From: Clostridiales bacterium
GTDB taxonomy: Bacteria; Bacillota; Clostridia; Lachnospirales; Lachnospiraceae
DNA length: 10,669 nucleotides
Direction: 5' to 3'
NCBI GenBank assembly: GCA_020859965.1
Contig: JAJBVF010000192.1
Span: 1-10,669, forward strand
A program made the position numbers and the translations under genes. Position 1 is the first letter of the stretch. The number at the start of each line of letters is the position of its first letter. Positions 5,508 through 10,669 of the stretch are shown here, piece by piece. The notes beneath the pieces are model-generated. The model was given only the letters and a program-made list of their open reading frames with translations, made no database searches and had not been told where the DNA came from.

Positions 5508-5868
5508 GAAATACTTTGGGAACAGGTTGTAGCGTTTGCCGATTTGTGGTGGCAACTGGAACAACACCGGCAATGCGGGTGTGTTCTACGTCAACTTGAA
5601 CAATGTCCGGTCGAACTCGAACACGAACATCGGCTTCCGCTCCGCTCTACCCCTATATGCCAGAACCGGTTAGTTTACGAACGACCCGGCAGTGCGGGGG
5701 ATAAAGGAACCTGTTTCCGCTCCGTGCTGACAGCAGGAGAAAAGCGGAACCACGCTGACGGCATATGCGGGCGTGGGGACAGTTATGGAGACCGCCAGTA
5801 AGAATGCGCTTTTTTTCGAAAGCTGCCAAACATAACAAAACACCAGACGGAACTGAGAGGATAGGGCA
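5508..5868 (+). ncRNA. DGR template RNA with structured spacer before the reverse transcriptase
   Basis: The 361 bases between the Avd-like stop and the RT start contain the TR and a non-coding spacer of about 195 bases (5674-5868). In studied DGRs (Bordetella phage BPP-1) the TR and adjacent spacer form the RNA from which cDNA is primed. Here the spacer has a clear nested hairpin: TTCCGCT (5715-5721) pairs with AGCGGAA (5743-5749), enclosing TGCT-GAC-AGCA (5725-5735). A small GCTTT/AAAGC hairpin lies near 5807-5822. Boundaries of the RNA are not visible. Confidence 0.6.
5533..5673 (+). repeat. DGR template repeat (TR)
   Basis: Read from 5533 the sequence gives RLPICGGNWNNTGNAGVF, YVNLNNVRSNSNTNIGF and RSALPLYARTG, ending at TAG 5671. 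This is the typical C-terminal text of a C-type-lectin-fold DGR target, with ten Asn codons (all AAY) concentrated in 5554-5630. AAY codons are the classic adenine-rich positions that mutagenic retrohoming changes. There is no start codon or ribosome binding site, and it lies between the Avd-like segment and the reverse transcriptase, as TRs do. The exact ends cannot be fixed without the variable repeat; the 3' boundary probably lies near the GGCTTCCGCTCCGCTC segment (5632-5647). Confidence 0.88.
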
Positions 5869-7035
5869 TTGAAAATCAAACAGGTCTTCGACCTGATATT
5901 CTCTGACGAGAATTTGTATGCGGCGATACAGGACGCATCGAAAGGCAGGAGATACCACAGGGATGTGCTCCGTGTCCAGAATGATTGCTGGAATGTTATC
6001 GAGCAGATACAGCAGGATGTCCGTTCCGGCAATTATGAGATTGACAGGTATTATATCTTTTACGTGTATGAACCGAAAAAGAGGATGATCATGTCAATCT
6101 CATTTTACCACCGCATTGTGCAGTGGGCGATATATCGTGTCATCAATCCATTACTGGTAAAAGGATACATTGAAGATTCATACGGCTGTATTCCCGGTAA
6201 AGGCGCCCTTTCAGCAATGTTGAAGCTGAGGTACTGGTTAAAGGCCGTAGAGAAAAAGCCGGGTACATGGTATTACCTGAAACTGGATATCAGTAAGTAT
6301 TTCTACCGGATATCCCACAGGGTACTGAAAAAGATACTCGCAAAGAAGATTAAAGATGAACGCCTGTTGCAGATCTTGTATTCCATCATTGAATGCAGGC
6401 ATACTCCGTTTGGGCTTCCGCCAGGGAAAGGTCCGGGCGATGTACCGATGGAGGAACGGCTGTATGATGTAGGGATGCCGGTAGGCAACCTGATGTCGCA
6501 GGTATTCGCAAATGTATATCTGGATGTGCTCGACCAATTTTGCAAGAGAGTCCTGCACATCCATTTTTATGTGCGATATATGGATGACATCATCATACTG
6601 TCAGACAGCAAAGTACAGCTGCATGAATGGAAGAACTGCATACAGGAATTTCTGGAGAGGGAACTGGAGCTGTCGCTCAACCAGAAAACCTGCATCCGTC
6701 CGGTATCGCAGGGCATTGAATTTGTCGGCTATCGGGTGTGGCCGCATTATGTCACTATCCGCAAGAGTACGACGCTGCAGATAAAACGGGCTATGAGGCT
6801 GAAAGTGTATGAGTACAATGTCGGGCTTACCTCCATGGAGGATGTTACAAACACATTGAAATGTTATACCGGGATGCTTGACCATTGCGACTGCGGAACA
6901 TTCAGGGATGATCTGGTGTGTTCTGTGGTTCTGAATAAGAGACCGGACGGAATACCCGGAGACGAGGTGGGAGACGATGTTGAAAATTATATCGAGGCTG
7001 TGGTCGGTGATATACGACTTGCTGATGTATGTTGA
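5869..7035 (+). CDS. DGR-type reverse transcriptase (388 aa)
   Basis: RNA-dependent DNA polymerase of a diversity-generating retroelement, which copies the TR into adenine-mutated cDNA. Fingers/palm motifs are in order: PKKRMIMSISFYHRIVQWAI (69-88) with YGCIPGKGA (105-113); LKLDISKYFYRI (137-148) with first catalytic Asp140; GMPVGNLMSQVFANVYLD (202-219), where VGNLMSQ is the DGR signature replacing the usual QGxxxSP; VRYMDDIIILSD (235-246) with Asp239/Asp240; and IEFVGYRV (283-290). No group II intron maturase or endonuclease domain is present. The TTG start at 5869 with GAGAGG upstream is needed to include the N-terminal region; the next ATG is residue 73. The frame is intact. The 3' end overlaps the next gene by 59 bases. 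Confidence 0.95.
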   Translation: MKIKQVFDLIFSDENLYAAIQDASKGRRYHRDVLRVQNDCWNVIEQIQQDVRSGNYEIDRYYIFYVYEPKKRMIMSISFYHRIVQWAIYRVINPLLVKGYIEDSYGCIPGKGALSAMLKLRYWLKAVEKKPGTWYYLKLDISKYFYRISHRVLKKILAKKIKDERLLQILYSIIECRHTPFGLPPGKGPGDVPMEERLYDVGMPVGNLMSQVFANVYLDVLDQFCKRVLHIHFYVRYMDDIIILSDSKVQLHEWKNCIQEFLERELELSLNQKTCIRPVSQGIEFVGYRVWPHYVTIRKSTTLQIKRAMRLKVYEYNVGLTSMEDVTNTLKCYTGMLDHCDCGTFRDDLVCSVVLNKRPDGIPGDEVGDDVENYIEAVVGDIRLADVC

Positions 7036-7141
7036 CGGCACCAGCAAAAAGAGCCTGGACGAGATTCACATGGAGTTGGATGTCATAGAAATGATGTGCC
7101 GGCCATATGCGGATGCAGATGATATTGAGGAAACGCCGTAA
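6977..7141 (+). CDS. Small hypothetical protein overlapping the RT end (54 aa)
   Basis: ATG at 6977 is preceded by GAGGTGGGAG and begins a 54-residue protein: a hydrophobic amphipathic start (MLKIISRLWSVIYDLLMYVD) and a soluble acidic end (MELDVIEMMCRPYADADDIE). It overlaps the last 59 bases of the reverse transcriptase in another frame and ends 23 bases before the XhlA-like gene, so it sits at the border of DGR and lysis modules. Too short for a family call. The overlap suggests co-translation with the RT, but a role in the DGR is only a guess. Confidence 0.55.
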   Translation: MLKIISRLWSVIYDLLMYVDGTSKKSLDEIHMELDVIEMMCRPYADADDIEETP

Positions 7142-7164
7142 GGCGGGAAAGGGGGTAAGGAAAA

Positions 7165-7494
7165 ATGGACACACCTGTTACACGCGCAGAGCATGAGGAA
7201 TTCAGGCGGACGGTCAATGCGGAGTTCGCAAAGATGGAGGCAGAAGACACTCGCCTGAGCAAGAGGGTATCCGAGCTGGAGAGCGACAACCGGCAGATTC
7301 AGCAGCTAACCGTATCAGTCCAGAAACTTACGGACAATATTGAGAATATGAGAAAGCTGCAGGAGGATGAAGGGAAACGTCTGAACGCCATCGAGGATCG
7401 GGACGGCGAGATGTGGCGTAAGGTTGTCAGCTATACCGTCACTGCGGTTATAAGCATTGTGCTTGGCTTCATATTCGCACAGATCGGGTTGTGA
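7165..7494 (+). CDS. XhlA-like coiled-coil membrane protein (109 aa)
   Basis: Residues 5-80 are almost purely charged and helical with heptad character (EFAKMEAEDTRLSKRVSELE, IQQLTVSVQKLTDNIENMRK), followed by a single C-terminal membrane segment (about 88-107, VSYTVTAVISIVLGFIFAQI). This plan, size and place before holin and amidase genes match XhlA/hemolysin-like proteins of PBSX-type prophages, which sit in the cell membrane and help host lysis. A GGGGGTAAGG site precedes ATG 7165. Homotypic coiled-coil assembly is likely. The gene looks intact. Confidence 0.8.
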   Translation: MDTPVTRAEHEEFRRTVNAEFAKMEAEDTRLSKRVSELESDNRQIQQLTVSVQKLTDNIENMRKLQEDEGKRLNAIEDRDGEMWRKVVSYTVTAVISIVLGFIFAQIGL

Positions 7495-7671
7495 ATGGGA
7501 ACCAACTCAGGGAAATGAGCAAAAAGGCTCTGAGCGGCTCATTCTGACGATTTTAAATCATGCGTGAGGAAATGTTAGCCGAAACCGTCAGAAACGCCGC
7601 ACGGGGCTGTAGAAGGTTCTGAGGGGCATTGTATGAAGCCGTGAGGGATGCACAGAAAGGAAGCGAGGCCA
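7495..7671 (+). other. Non-coding gap in the lysis region with inverted repeats
   Basis: No convincing gene in these 177 bases. Inverted repeats: AATGAGC (7514-7520) with GCTCATT (7537-7543), and TTCTGACG (7542-7549) with CGTCAGAA (7586-7593). The first could be a weak terminator (TTTTA lies at 7551-7555) or both may form a structured leader. A 20-codon frame at 7560-7622 (MREEMLAETVRNAARGCRRF) has no ribosome binding site and is not called. Confidence 0.4.
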
Positions 7672-8235
7672 ATGTGGATGAAAAAACGGAGTGCGGAGGA
7701 TTACAACTGGGCGCTGGAAGAATTGGAGCGTGAAAGGCAGCTTTACACCAAGCAGAAGGAAGTCTGGGACAAACAGAGCGAAATCCGGGATGTGAAGCGG
7801 TCTATGCGCAGATGGCAGCCGCCCTCGACAACGAAGGTCCTTATGGCGTATATATTCCTGAATTGTACGGTCGTGGAAATTTATTCCATGGTGGCAATGT
7901 GGCATTTGCAGGATTTATCCGCACTGTATACGCTGATAACGGCGGTTGTAGGAGAAACCATTTCTTTCGCAGTTTATGCGGCGAAGTCCTACCACGAAAC
8001 CAAGCAGGAAGAGATCATCCGCTTGGAACGTGACAAGATGTCCGTGGATGCACAGCCCGGAACACAGCCGGAGTCGGATGCCTGGACTGGCGGAGACGAG
8101 GACGATTTTGTTACCGACAATAATGTCGGGAGCATATCCGCAGACGGAGGTTCAGAAGCGGATGCAACCCCTGATGATTCCGGGAAGGATGACGAAGATC
8201 AGGAAGATGAAGAAACGGAGGATGAAGAATTATGA
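7672..8235 (+). CDS. Phage membrane protein with two membrane segments and a very acidic tail (187 aa)
   Basis: Start placed at ATG 7672 (AAAGGAAG about 8-10 bases upstream) rather than 7648, which has a poorly spaced site. Residues 8-48 are a charged coiled-coil-like region (WALEELERERQLYTKQKEVW); two membrane segments follow (about 55-77 and 83-106), then a short helix and a low-complexity acidic tail from about 130 to the end, nearly all Asp, Glu, Ser and Gly, ending EDEETEDEEL. Both termini are predicted on the same side. Such proteins occur in lysis regions of clostridial prophages without an assigned role. It overlaps the next gene by ATGA, so they are translationally coupled. Confidence 0.75.
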   Translation: MWMKKRSAEDYNWALEELERERQLYTKQKEVWDKQSEIRDVKRSMRRWQPPSTTKVLMAYIFLNCTVVEIYSMVAMWHLQDLSALYTLITAVVGETISFAVYAAKSYHETKQEEIIRLERDKMSVDAQPGTQPESDAWTGGDEDDFVTDNNVGSISADGGSEADATPDDSGKDDEDQEDEETEDEEL

Positions 8236-8543
8236 GCGTTGATAATTTTTTGCTGTTGTTGCTGATCGTGTCGGTGTTGACCGGCTTGTTTACGGAGGCG
8301 ATTAAGACCGCCCTGAAAGAGTTGAACCGGAGTTATTACCCGAATCTCCTTGCCGGTGTGGTATCCGTTGTGCTTTCTATCGTGGTGGATATTTTCTACC
8401 TGATTATGACGGATGCGGTGTTCAGTGACAAGATGGCCGTAATATTGATTGCGTTGGTCCTTTTGTCATGGCTGGCATCAATGGTCGGGTACGATAAGGT
8501 GATTCAGGCATTGACGCAGTTCCGGACACACAGCACCGAATAA
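8232..8543 (+). CDS. Small membrane protein, holin candidate (103 aa)
   Basis: Very hydrophobic protein with three probable membrane segments (about residues 4-23, 40-60 and 67-88) separated by short charged loops (KTALKELNRSYYPN between the first two) and a polar C-terminus (QALTQFRTHSTE). Size, topology and position, translationally coupled to the previous membrane gene (ATGA overlap) and shortly before the endolysin, fit a holin that would let the endolysin cross the membrane. No family could be named with certainty, so holin is a contextual inference. Confidence 0.65.
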   Translation: MSVDNFLLLLLIVSVLTGLFTEAIKTALKELNRSYYPNLLAGVVSVVLSIVVDIFYLIMTDAVFSDKMAVILIALVLLSWLASMVGYDKVIQALTQFRTHSTE

Positions 8544-8571
8544 CAGAAATAGCGGGAGGGGCGTGGCAGGA

Positions 8572-8730
8572 ATGAGCACAGGAGAAATAGCTGTGGCTGT
8601 TTTTGGTTTGATCACCTTGGCGGTCACTGGCATTGCAGCCCTTTTCTTCCATGAGTGGTCCATGTGGGTGGATGATATTTTCGGCTCATATGAAGATGGC
8701 TGGGAGGATGGAGACTGGAAACAGGATTAA
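8572..8730 (+). CDS. Single-pass small membrane protein before the endolysin (52 aa)
   Basis: ATG 8572 with GGGAGGGG about 10 bases upstream starts a 52-residue protein: one membrane segment near the N-terminus (IAVAVFGLITLAVTGIAALF, residues 6-25) followed by a tryptophan-rich acidic tail (HEWSMWVDDIFGSYEDGWED). It ends 22 bases before the endolysin. Short single-pass proteins with an N-terminal anchor next to an endolysin are candidates for holin or antiholin partners. The unusual Trp/Asp/Glu tail could sit at the membrane interface. Function unproven. Confidence 0.65.
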   Translation: MSTGEIAVAVFGLITLAVTGIAALFFHEWSMWVDDIFGSYEDGWEDGDWKQD

Positions 8731-8752
8731 GAGATCAGACAGGAGGTTTACA

Positions 8753-10123
8753 ATGGCAACATTAAGTGCGAGCAGGCAGAAATTTATTACGGATATTGCC
8801 GCGCTGGTGCAGAAATACGCACCGAGTTACGGGATTTGCGTATGCAGCCCGATTATTGCGCAGGCAATTCTGGAAAGCGGCTGGGGAGAAAGTACCCTTG
8901 CGTCGAAGTATCACAATTATTTCGGGATGAAGTGCGGGAGCAAATGGACCGGAAAATCTGTGAATATGACCACGCAGGAGGAATATACAGCCGGGACGCT
9001 TACCACCATCACCGACAATTTCCGTGTGTATGACAGCATGGACGAAGGTGTGAAGGGGTATTTCGAGTTCATTCAGCTTTCCCGGTACAGCAACCTGAAA
9101 GGAATCACAGACCCGAAGAAATATTTGGAGACCATCAAAGCGGATGGATATGCAACGAGCAGTTCCTATGTGACGAACACGTATAACGTGGTGACGACAT
9201 ACAGCCTGACCAAGTATGATACTGTTTCGGCGGCAGTAACGGAGGACGAAGCCATTGCCGCTGTGATTGCAGTGGCGGAGGCAGAGATCGGGTATCTGGA
9301 AAAGGCGAGCAACGCTTCCCTGGACAGTAAGACAACCAATGCCGGATCCGCAAACTACACGAAGTATGGCAGGGATATGCACAATCTCCTTCCGTCCGTG
9401 ATGGATTTCCCGGCAGCATGGTGCGACGCATTTGTGGACTGGTGTTTCTATAAGGCATTCGGGGAGACGGTGGCAAAGCAGCTCTTGTGTGGGAATTTCG
9501 ATGATTATACTGTAAACTCAGCGCAGTATTACAAAAACAAGGGACAGTGGCACACATCCAGCCCGAAGGCCGGTGACCAGGTATTCTTCAAGAATTCATC
9601 TGGAATCTGCCACACCGGACTGGTGACGAAGGTTGACAGTTCGAAGATCTACACGATTGAAGGGAACACGAGCAGCGCAAGCGGAGTCGTGGCAAATGGA
9701 GGATGCGTCCGGGACAAGTCCTATGCTCTGACATATTCCAGTATTGCCGGGTATGGCAGACCGGATTACAGCATCGTCACAGAGATTCTTTCGGATGGAG
9801 AGACGGAGGACAGTTCCGGTTCCACAACCACATCCGCAAGCACAGGGAGCACAGCGAGTACAAGCACAACAACTTCAGGAGGTAGTACATATATGTTCAG
9901 CGTAGGAAATGTGAAGAACGGAAGCAGCGGCAATGATGTGAAATTGTTACAGAGGCTTTTGAAGTCCAACGGATGTAAGGGCGCCGATGGGAAAGCCCTG
10001 ACGATTGACGGTTCCGCAGGAGCGAACACCGTAGCCGCGATCAAGACATACCAGAAGAATAAAGGACTGTCCGTGGATGGCTGCGCAGGTCCGAAGACAT
10101 GGAAGAGCATCCTTCTCAGGTAA
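8753..10123 (+). CDS. Endolysin: glucosaminidase + CHAP + peptidoglycan-binding domains (456 aa)
   Basis: Peptidoglycan hydrolase that ends the lytic cycle. Residues about 5-155 are a FlgJ/LytD-type beta-N-acetylglucosaminidase (IAQAILESGWGESTLASKYH, probable catalytic Glu41; YFGMKCG). Residues about 165-340 are a CHAP amidase/endopeptidase domain with Cys224 in AAWCDAFVDW, His287 in ICHTGL and Glu303 in TIEGNT. A Ser/Thr/Gly linker (351-379) leads to a PG_binding_1 domain (383-456: VKNGSSGNDVKLLQRLLKSN, LTIDGSAGANTVAAIKTYQ). ATG 8753 has AGGAGG seven bases upstream; the longer frame from 8633 lies inside the preceding gene. No signal peptide, so release needs a holin. All catalytic residues are present and the gene looks intact, unlike the structural genes. 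Confidence 0.93.
   Translation: MATLSASRQKFITDIAALVQKYAPSYGICVCSPIIAQAILESGWGESTLASKYHNYFGMKCGSKWTGKSVNMTTQEEYTAGTLTTITDNFRVYDSMDEGVKGYFEFIQLSRYSNLKGITDPKKYLETIKADGYATSSSYVTNTYNVVTTYSLTKYDTVSAAVTEDEAIAAVIAVAEAEIGYLEKASNASLDSKTTNAGSANYTKYGRDMHNLLPSVMDFPAAWCDAFVDWCFYKAFGETVAKQLLCGNFDDYTVNSAQYYKNKGQWHTSSPKAGDQVFFKNSSGICHTGLVTKVDSSKIYTIEGNTSSASGVVANGGCVRDKSYALTYSSIAGYGRPDYSIVTEILSDGETEDSSGSTTTSASTGSTASTSTTTSGGSTYMFSVGNVKNGSSGNDVKLLQRLLKSNGCKGADGKALTIDGSAGANTVAAIKTYQKNKGLSVDGCAGPKTWKSILLR
9877..9895 (+). promoter_or_regulatory. Internal ribosome binding site and ATG inside the endolysin
   Basis: A consensus AGGAGG (9877-9882) lies 10 bases before an in-frame ATG (9893-9895, Met381), exactly at the end of the linker. 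Translation from here would give a free 76-residue peptidoglycan-binding domain. Several phage endolysins of Gram-positive hosts make such a second product that joins the full-length enzyme. Confidence 0.55.
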
Positions 10124-10130
10124 GATAAAA

Positions 10131-10184
10131 GGCTCAGAATAAGGCAAAGGCTTAGATTCAGGTTAAGGCTTAGATTAAGATATA
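10131..10184. repeat. Three tandem 18-bp units (GGCTYAGA...)
   Basis: GGCTCAGAATAAGGCAAA (10131), GGCTTAGATTCAGGTTAA (10149) and GGCTTAGATTAAGATATA (10167) follow each other with an exact 18-bp period, degrading toward the third unit. They begin 7 bases after the endolysin stop, in non-coding DNA. Confidence 0.75.
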
Positions 10185-10196
10185 TATACTCAGCGA

Positions 10197-10240
10197 GCCA
10201 GTTTAAAGCCAATGTTAAGCCAATGTTGAGCCAGGCAAAT
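10197..10240. repeat. Four tandem 11-bp units (GCCAATGTTRA)
   Basis: GCCAGTTTAAA (10197), GCCAATGTTAA (10208), GCCAATGTTGA (10219) and GCCAGGCAAAT (10230) repeat with an exact 11-bp period. One helical turn per unit would place all GCC cores on one face of DNA. The reverse complement (TYAACATTGGC, core GGCTYA across unit borders) resembles the 18-bp array just upstream, so the two arrays form a loose inverted arrangement. Confidence 0.75.
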
Positions 10241-10253
10241 TTTATGTCGGTTC

Positions 10254-10282
10254 TTGCGTTCACGGGCAAGATATATTATAAT
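10254..10282 (+). promoter_or_regulatory. Promoter of the toxin mRNA
   Basis: TTGCGT (10254-10259), 17 bp, TATAAT (10277-10282): a perfect -10 box with a fair -35 box. Transcription would start near 10289, leaving a leader of about 104 bases before the toxin ATG. Confidence 0.7.
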
Positions 10283-10288
10283 TCTACA

Positions 10289-10392
10289 CATGGTGCTACC
10301 AAGATGGTAGGCGGTTAGCCCTCTCCGGAGGGACTGGACCCTCCGATTACATAGAAACCCGGAAGGGAATCTTGCGAAAGGAGGGCAGGCTT
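10289..10392 (+). promoter_or_regulatory. Structured 5' leader of the toxin mRNA
   Basis: The leader has a first hairpin CTACCA-AGA-TGGTAG (10296-10310) and then competing pairings. CCCTC (10319-10323) can pair with GAGGG (10328-10332). GGAGGG (10327-10332) can instead pair with CCCTCC (10339-10344). CCCTCC can instead pair with GGAGGG (10380-10385), which is the ribosome binding site of the toxin. This arrangement can hide or expose the start region, as in other type I toxin mRNAs. Confidence 0.6.
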
Positions 10393-10482
10393 ATGAGTGA
10401 TTTTGAAATGCTCTACATAGTGCTGATGATTCTTTCGATCATCGTGACATTATTGATTGCGCTGATAAACACAAAAAAGTAA
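10393..10482 (+). CDS. Type I toxin-like hydrophobic peptide (29 aa, BsrE/TxpA-like)
   Basis: Twenty-nine residues: a short polar start (MSDFEML), one membrane helix (YIVLMILSIIVTLLIALI) and a NTKK end. This is the plan of the TxpA/BsrG/BsrE or putative holin-like toxin group of Firmicutes prophages, whose peptides insert in the host membrane. AAAGGAGGG (10377-10385) lies seven bases before the ATG. The stop codon is buried in the shared terminator. A convergent antisense promoter at 10570-10598 completes a type I toxin-antitoxin layout. The toxin call is by analogy of size, sequence and RNA architecture; toxicity is not shown by sequence. Confidence 0.75.
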   Translation: MSDFEMLYIVLMILSIIVTLLIALINTKK

Positions 10483-10512
10483 CCGCCCCCAGCCAAGGAT
10501 ACGGTTACTTTT
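10475..10512. terminator. Bidirectional terminator shared by toxin and antisense RNA
   Basis: AAAAGTAACCG (10475-10485) is an exact inverted match of CGGTTACTTTT (10502-10512). The seven GC-containing pairs are flanked by A-runs on one side and T-runs on the other, so it terminates in both directions. The toxin stop codon lies within the left arm. Confidence 0.85.
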
Positions 10513-10563
10513 AAAGCAACTATATGAATTGGGCTGACCGTCTATCGGTAGCACCTTTTTTCT
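10475..10563 (-). ncRNA. Predicted antisense RNA (type I antitoxin)
   Basis: A transcript from the minus-strand promoter at 10598-10570 would start near 10563 and end at the shared terminator, about 90 nt. It overlaps the toxin mRNA only at its 3' end. Near its 5' end it carries GGTGCTACC ... GGTCAGCCC (10555-10531), nearly the same element as the toxin leader has (GGTGCTACC ... GGTTAGCCC, 10292-10321). Both would fold into similarly shaped hairpins. No open frame is apparent. Confidence 0.65.
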
Positions 10564-10569
10564 GTTTCT

Positions 10570-10598
10570 AATATAGCACATCCTCCAGATAGATACAA
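10570..10598 (-). promoter_or_regulatory. Promoter of the antisense RNA
   Basis: On the minus strand: TTGTAT (10598-10593), 17 bp, TATATT (10575-10570), with TGC directly before the -10 box (extended -10). This is a stronger-looking promoter than that of the toxin, as expected for an antitoxin RNA made in excess. Confidence 0.7.
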
Positions 10599-10636
10599 GA
10601 GCAAATTCGTGATTTGGGTAGCTCGATCTGGAGGAT
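10580..10636. repeat. Perfect 11-bp inverted repeat with inner palindrome
   Basis: ATCCTCCAGAT (10580-10590) and ATCTGGAGGAT (10626-10636) are exact inverted copies; between them CAAAT (10602-10606) pairs with ATTTG (10612-10616). The left arm lies in the spacer of the antisense promoter, so this may be an operator, or a hairpin upstream of that promoter. Confidence 0.7.
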
Positions 10637-10665
10637 TTGACCATATATATTTCTTAATCTATATC
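10637..10665 (+). promoter_or_regulatory. Possible rightward promoter at the window edge
   Basis: TTGACC (10637-10642), 17 bp, TATATC (10660-10665). It points out of the window. AT-rich DNA makes chance matches common, so this is weak. Confidence 0.25.
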
Positions 10666-10669
10666 TTAT

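Noticed and set aside
4860..5573. 237-codon minus-strand frame
   Set aside because: Antisense to the tail tube-Avd frame and the TR; no start signal or family character.
5544..5801. 85-codon open frame across the TR and spacer, with a CFRSVL motif resembling the end of a variable repeat
   Set aside because: It runs out of frame through the TR and has no ribosome binding site. Similarity to the TR is limited to one 10-base match, too short for a variable repeat; RNA folding explains it better.
5869..7035. Group II intron reverse transcriptase
   Set aside because: Motif 4 is VGNLMSQ rather than QGxxxSP. There is no maturase or endonuclease domain and no intron RNA structure, and a TR lies directly upstream.
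8633..8752. Upstream extension of the endolysin by 40 codons
   Set aside because: It overlaps the small membrane protein gene, has no ribosome binding site, and AGGAGG clearly marks ATG 8753.
10131..10240. CRISPR array
   Set aside because: Units are only 18 and 11 bp and directly abut each other with no spacers; there are no cas genes.
9766..10269. 167-codon minus-strand frame with Leu/Asn repeats
   Set aside because: It is antisense to the endolysin and its repetitive part is only the tandem arrays read backwards; no ribosome binding site.

Overview
This window is most of a degraded, integrated myophage (a prophage of the PBSX-like, contractile-tail type) in a low-to-mid GC Gram-positive bacterium. 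Strong AGGAGG-type ribosome binding sites, a large serine integrase, XRE-type immunity genes, an XhlA-like protein and a BsrE/TxpA-like toxin all point to Firmicutes. The style of the small phage genes suggests a gut clostridium, perhaps Lachnospiraceae; that family-level guess is inference.

Layout, left to right. On the minus strand lie a large serine integrase (cut by the window edge), a terminator, a small hypothetical gene and a repressor-like XRE gene. A divergent switch region with overlapping -35 boxes follows, then a Cro-like gene on the plus strand and everything else on that strand. Positions 2067-3407 hold small early-region genes and fragments. Positions 3275-5507 hold remnants of a head-tail module: capsid C-terminus, HeH/LEM protein, a YqbG-like adaptor fused to a sheath C-terminus, and a tail-tube N-terminus fused to an Avd-like segment. 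Positions 5508-7035 carry a diversity-generating retroelement (DGR): a template repeat (TR), a structured spacer, and a DGR-type reverse transcriptase with all catalytic motifs. Positions 6977-10123 are an apparently intact lysis and cell-envelope module: four membrane or small proteins, an XhlA-like protein and a three-domain endolysin. Positions 10124-10669 hold two short-period repeat arrays and a type I toxin-antitoxin locus with a probable antisense RNA.

The main observation is a series of about five deletion junctions (near 2215, 2910, 3265, 4485 and 5195). Each joins the 5' part of one phage gene to the 3' part of a gene that normally lies further along, while gene order is preserved. 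The missing genes would include the large terminase, portal, most of the capsid and sheath, tape measure, baseplate and the tail-fibre gene that should carry the DGR variable repeat. The element can hardly make particles. Yet the integrase (as far as seen), switch, TR, reverse transcriptase, lysis genes and toxin locus remain open. No variable repeat is visible here, so the DGR is either an orphan or acts on a target elsewhere. The alternative, that the junctions are assembly artefacts, cannot be excluded from sequence alone.
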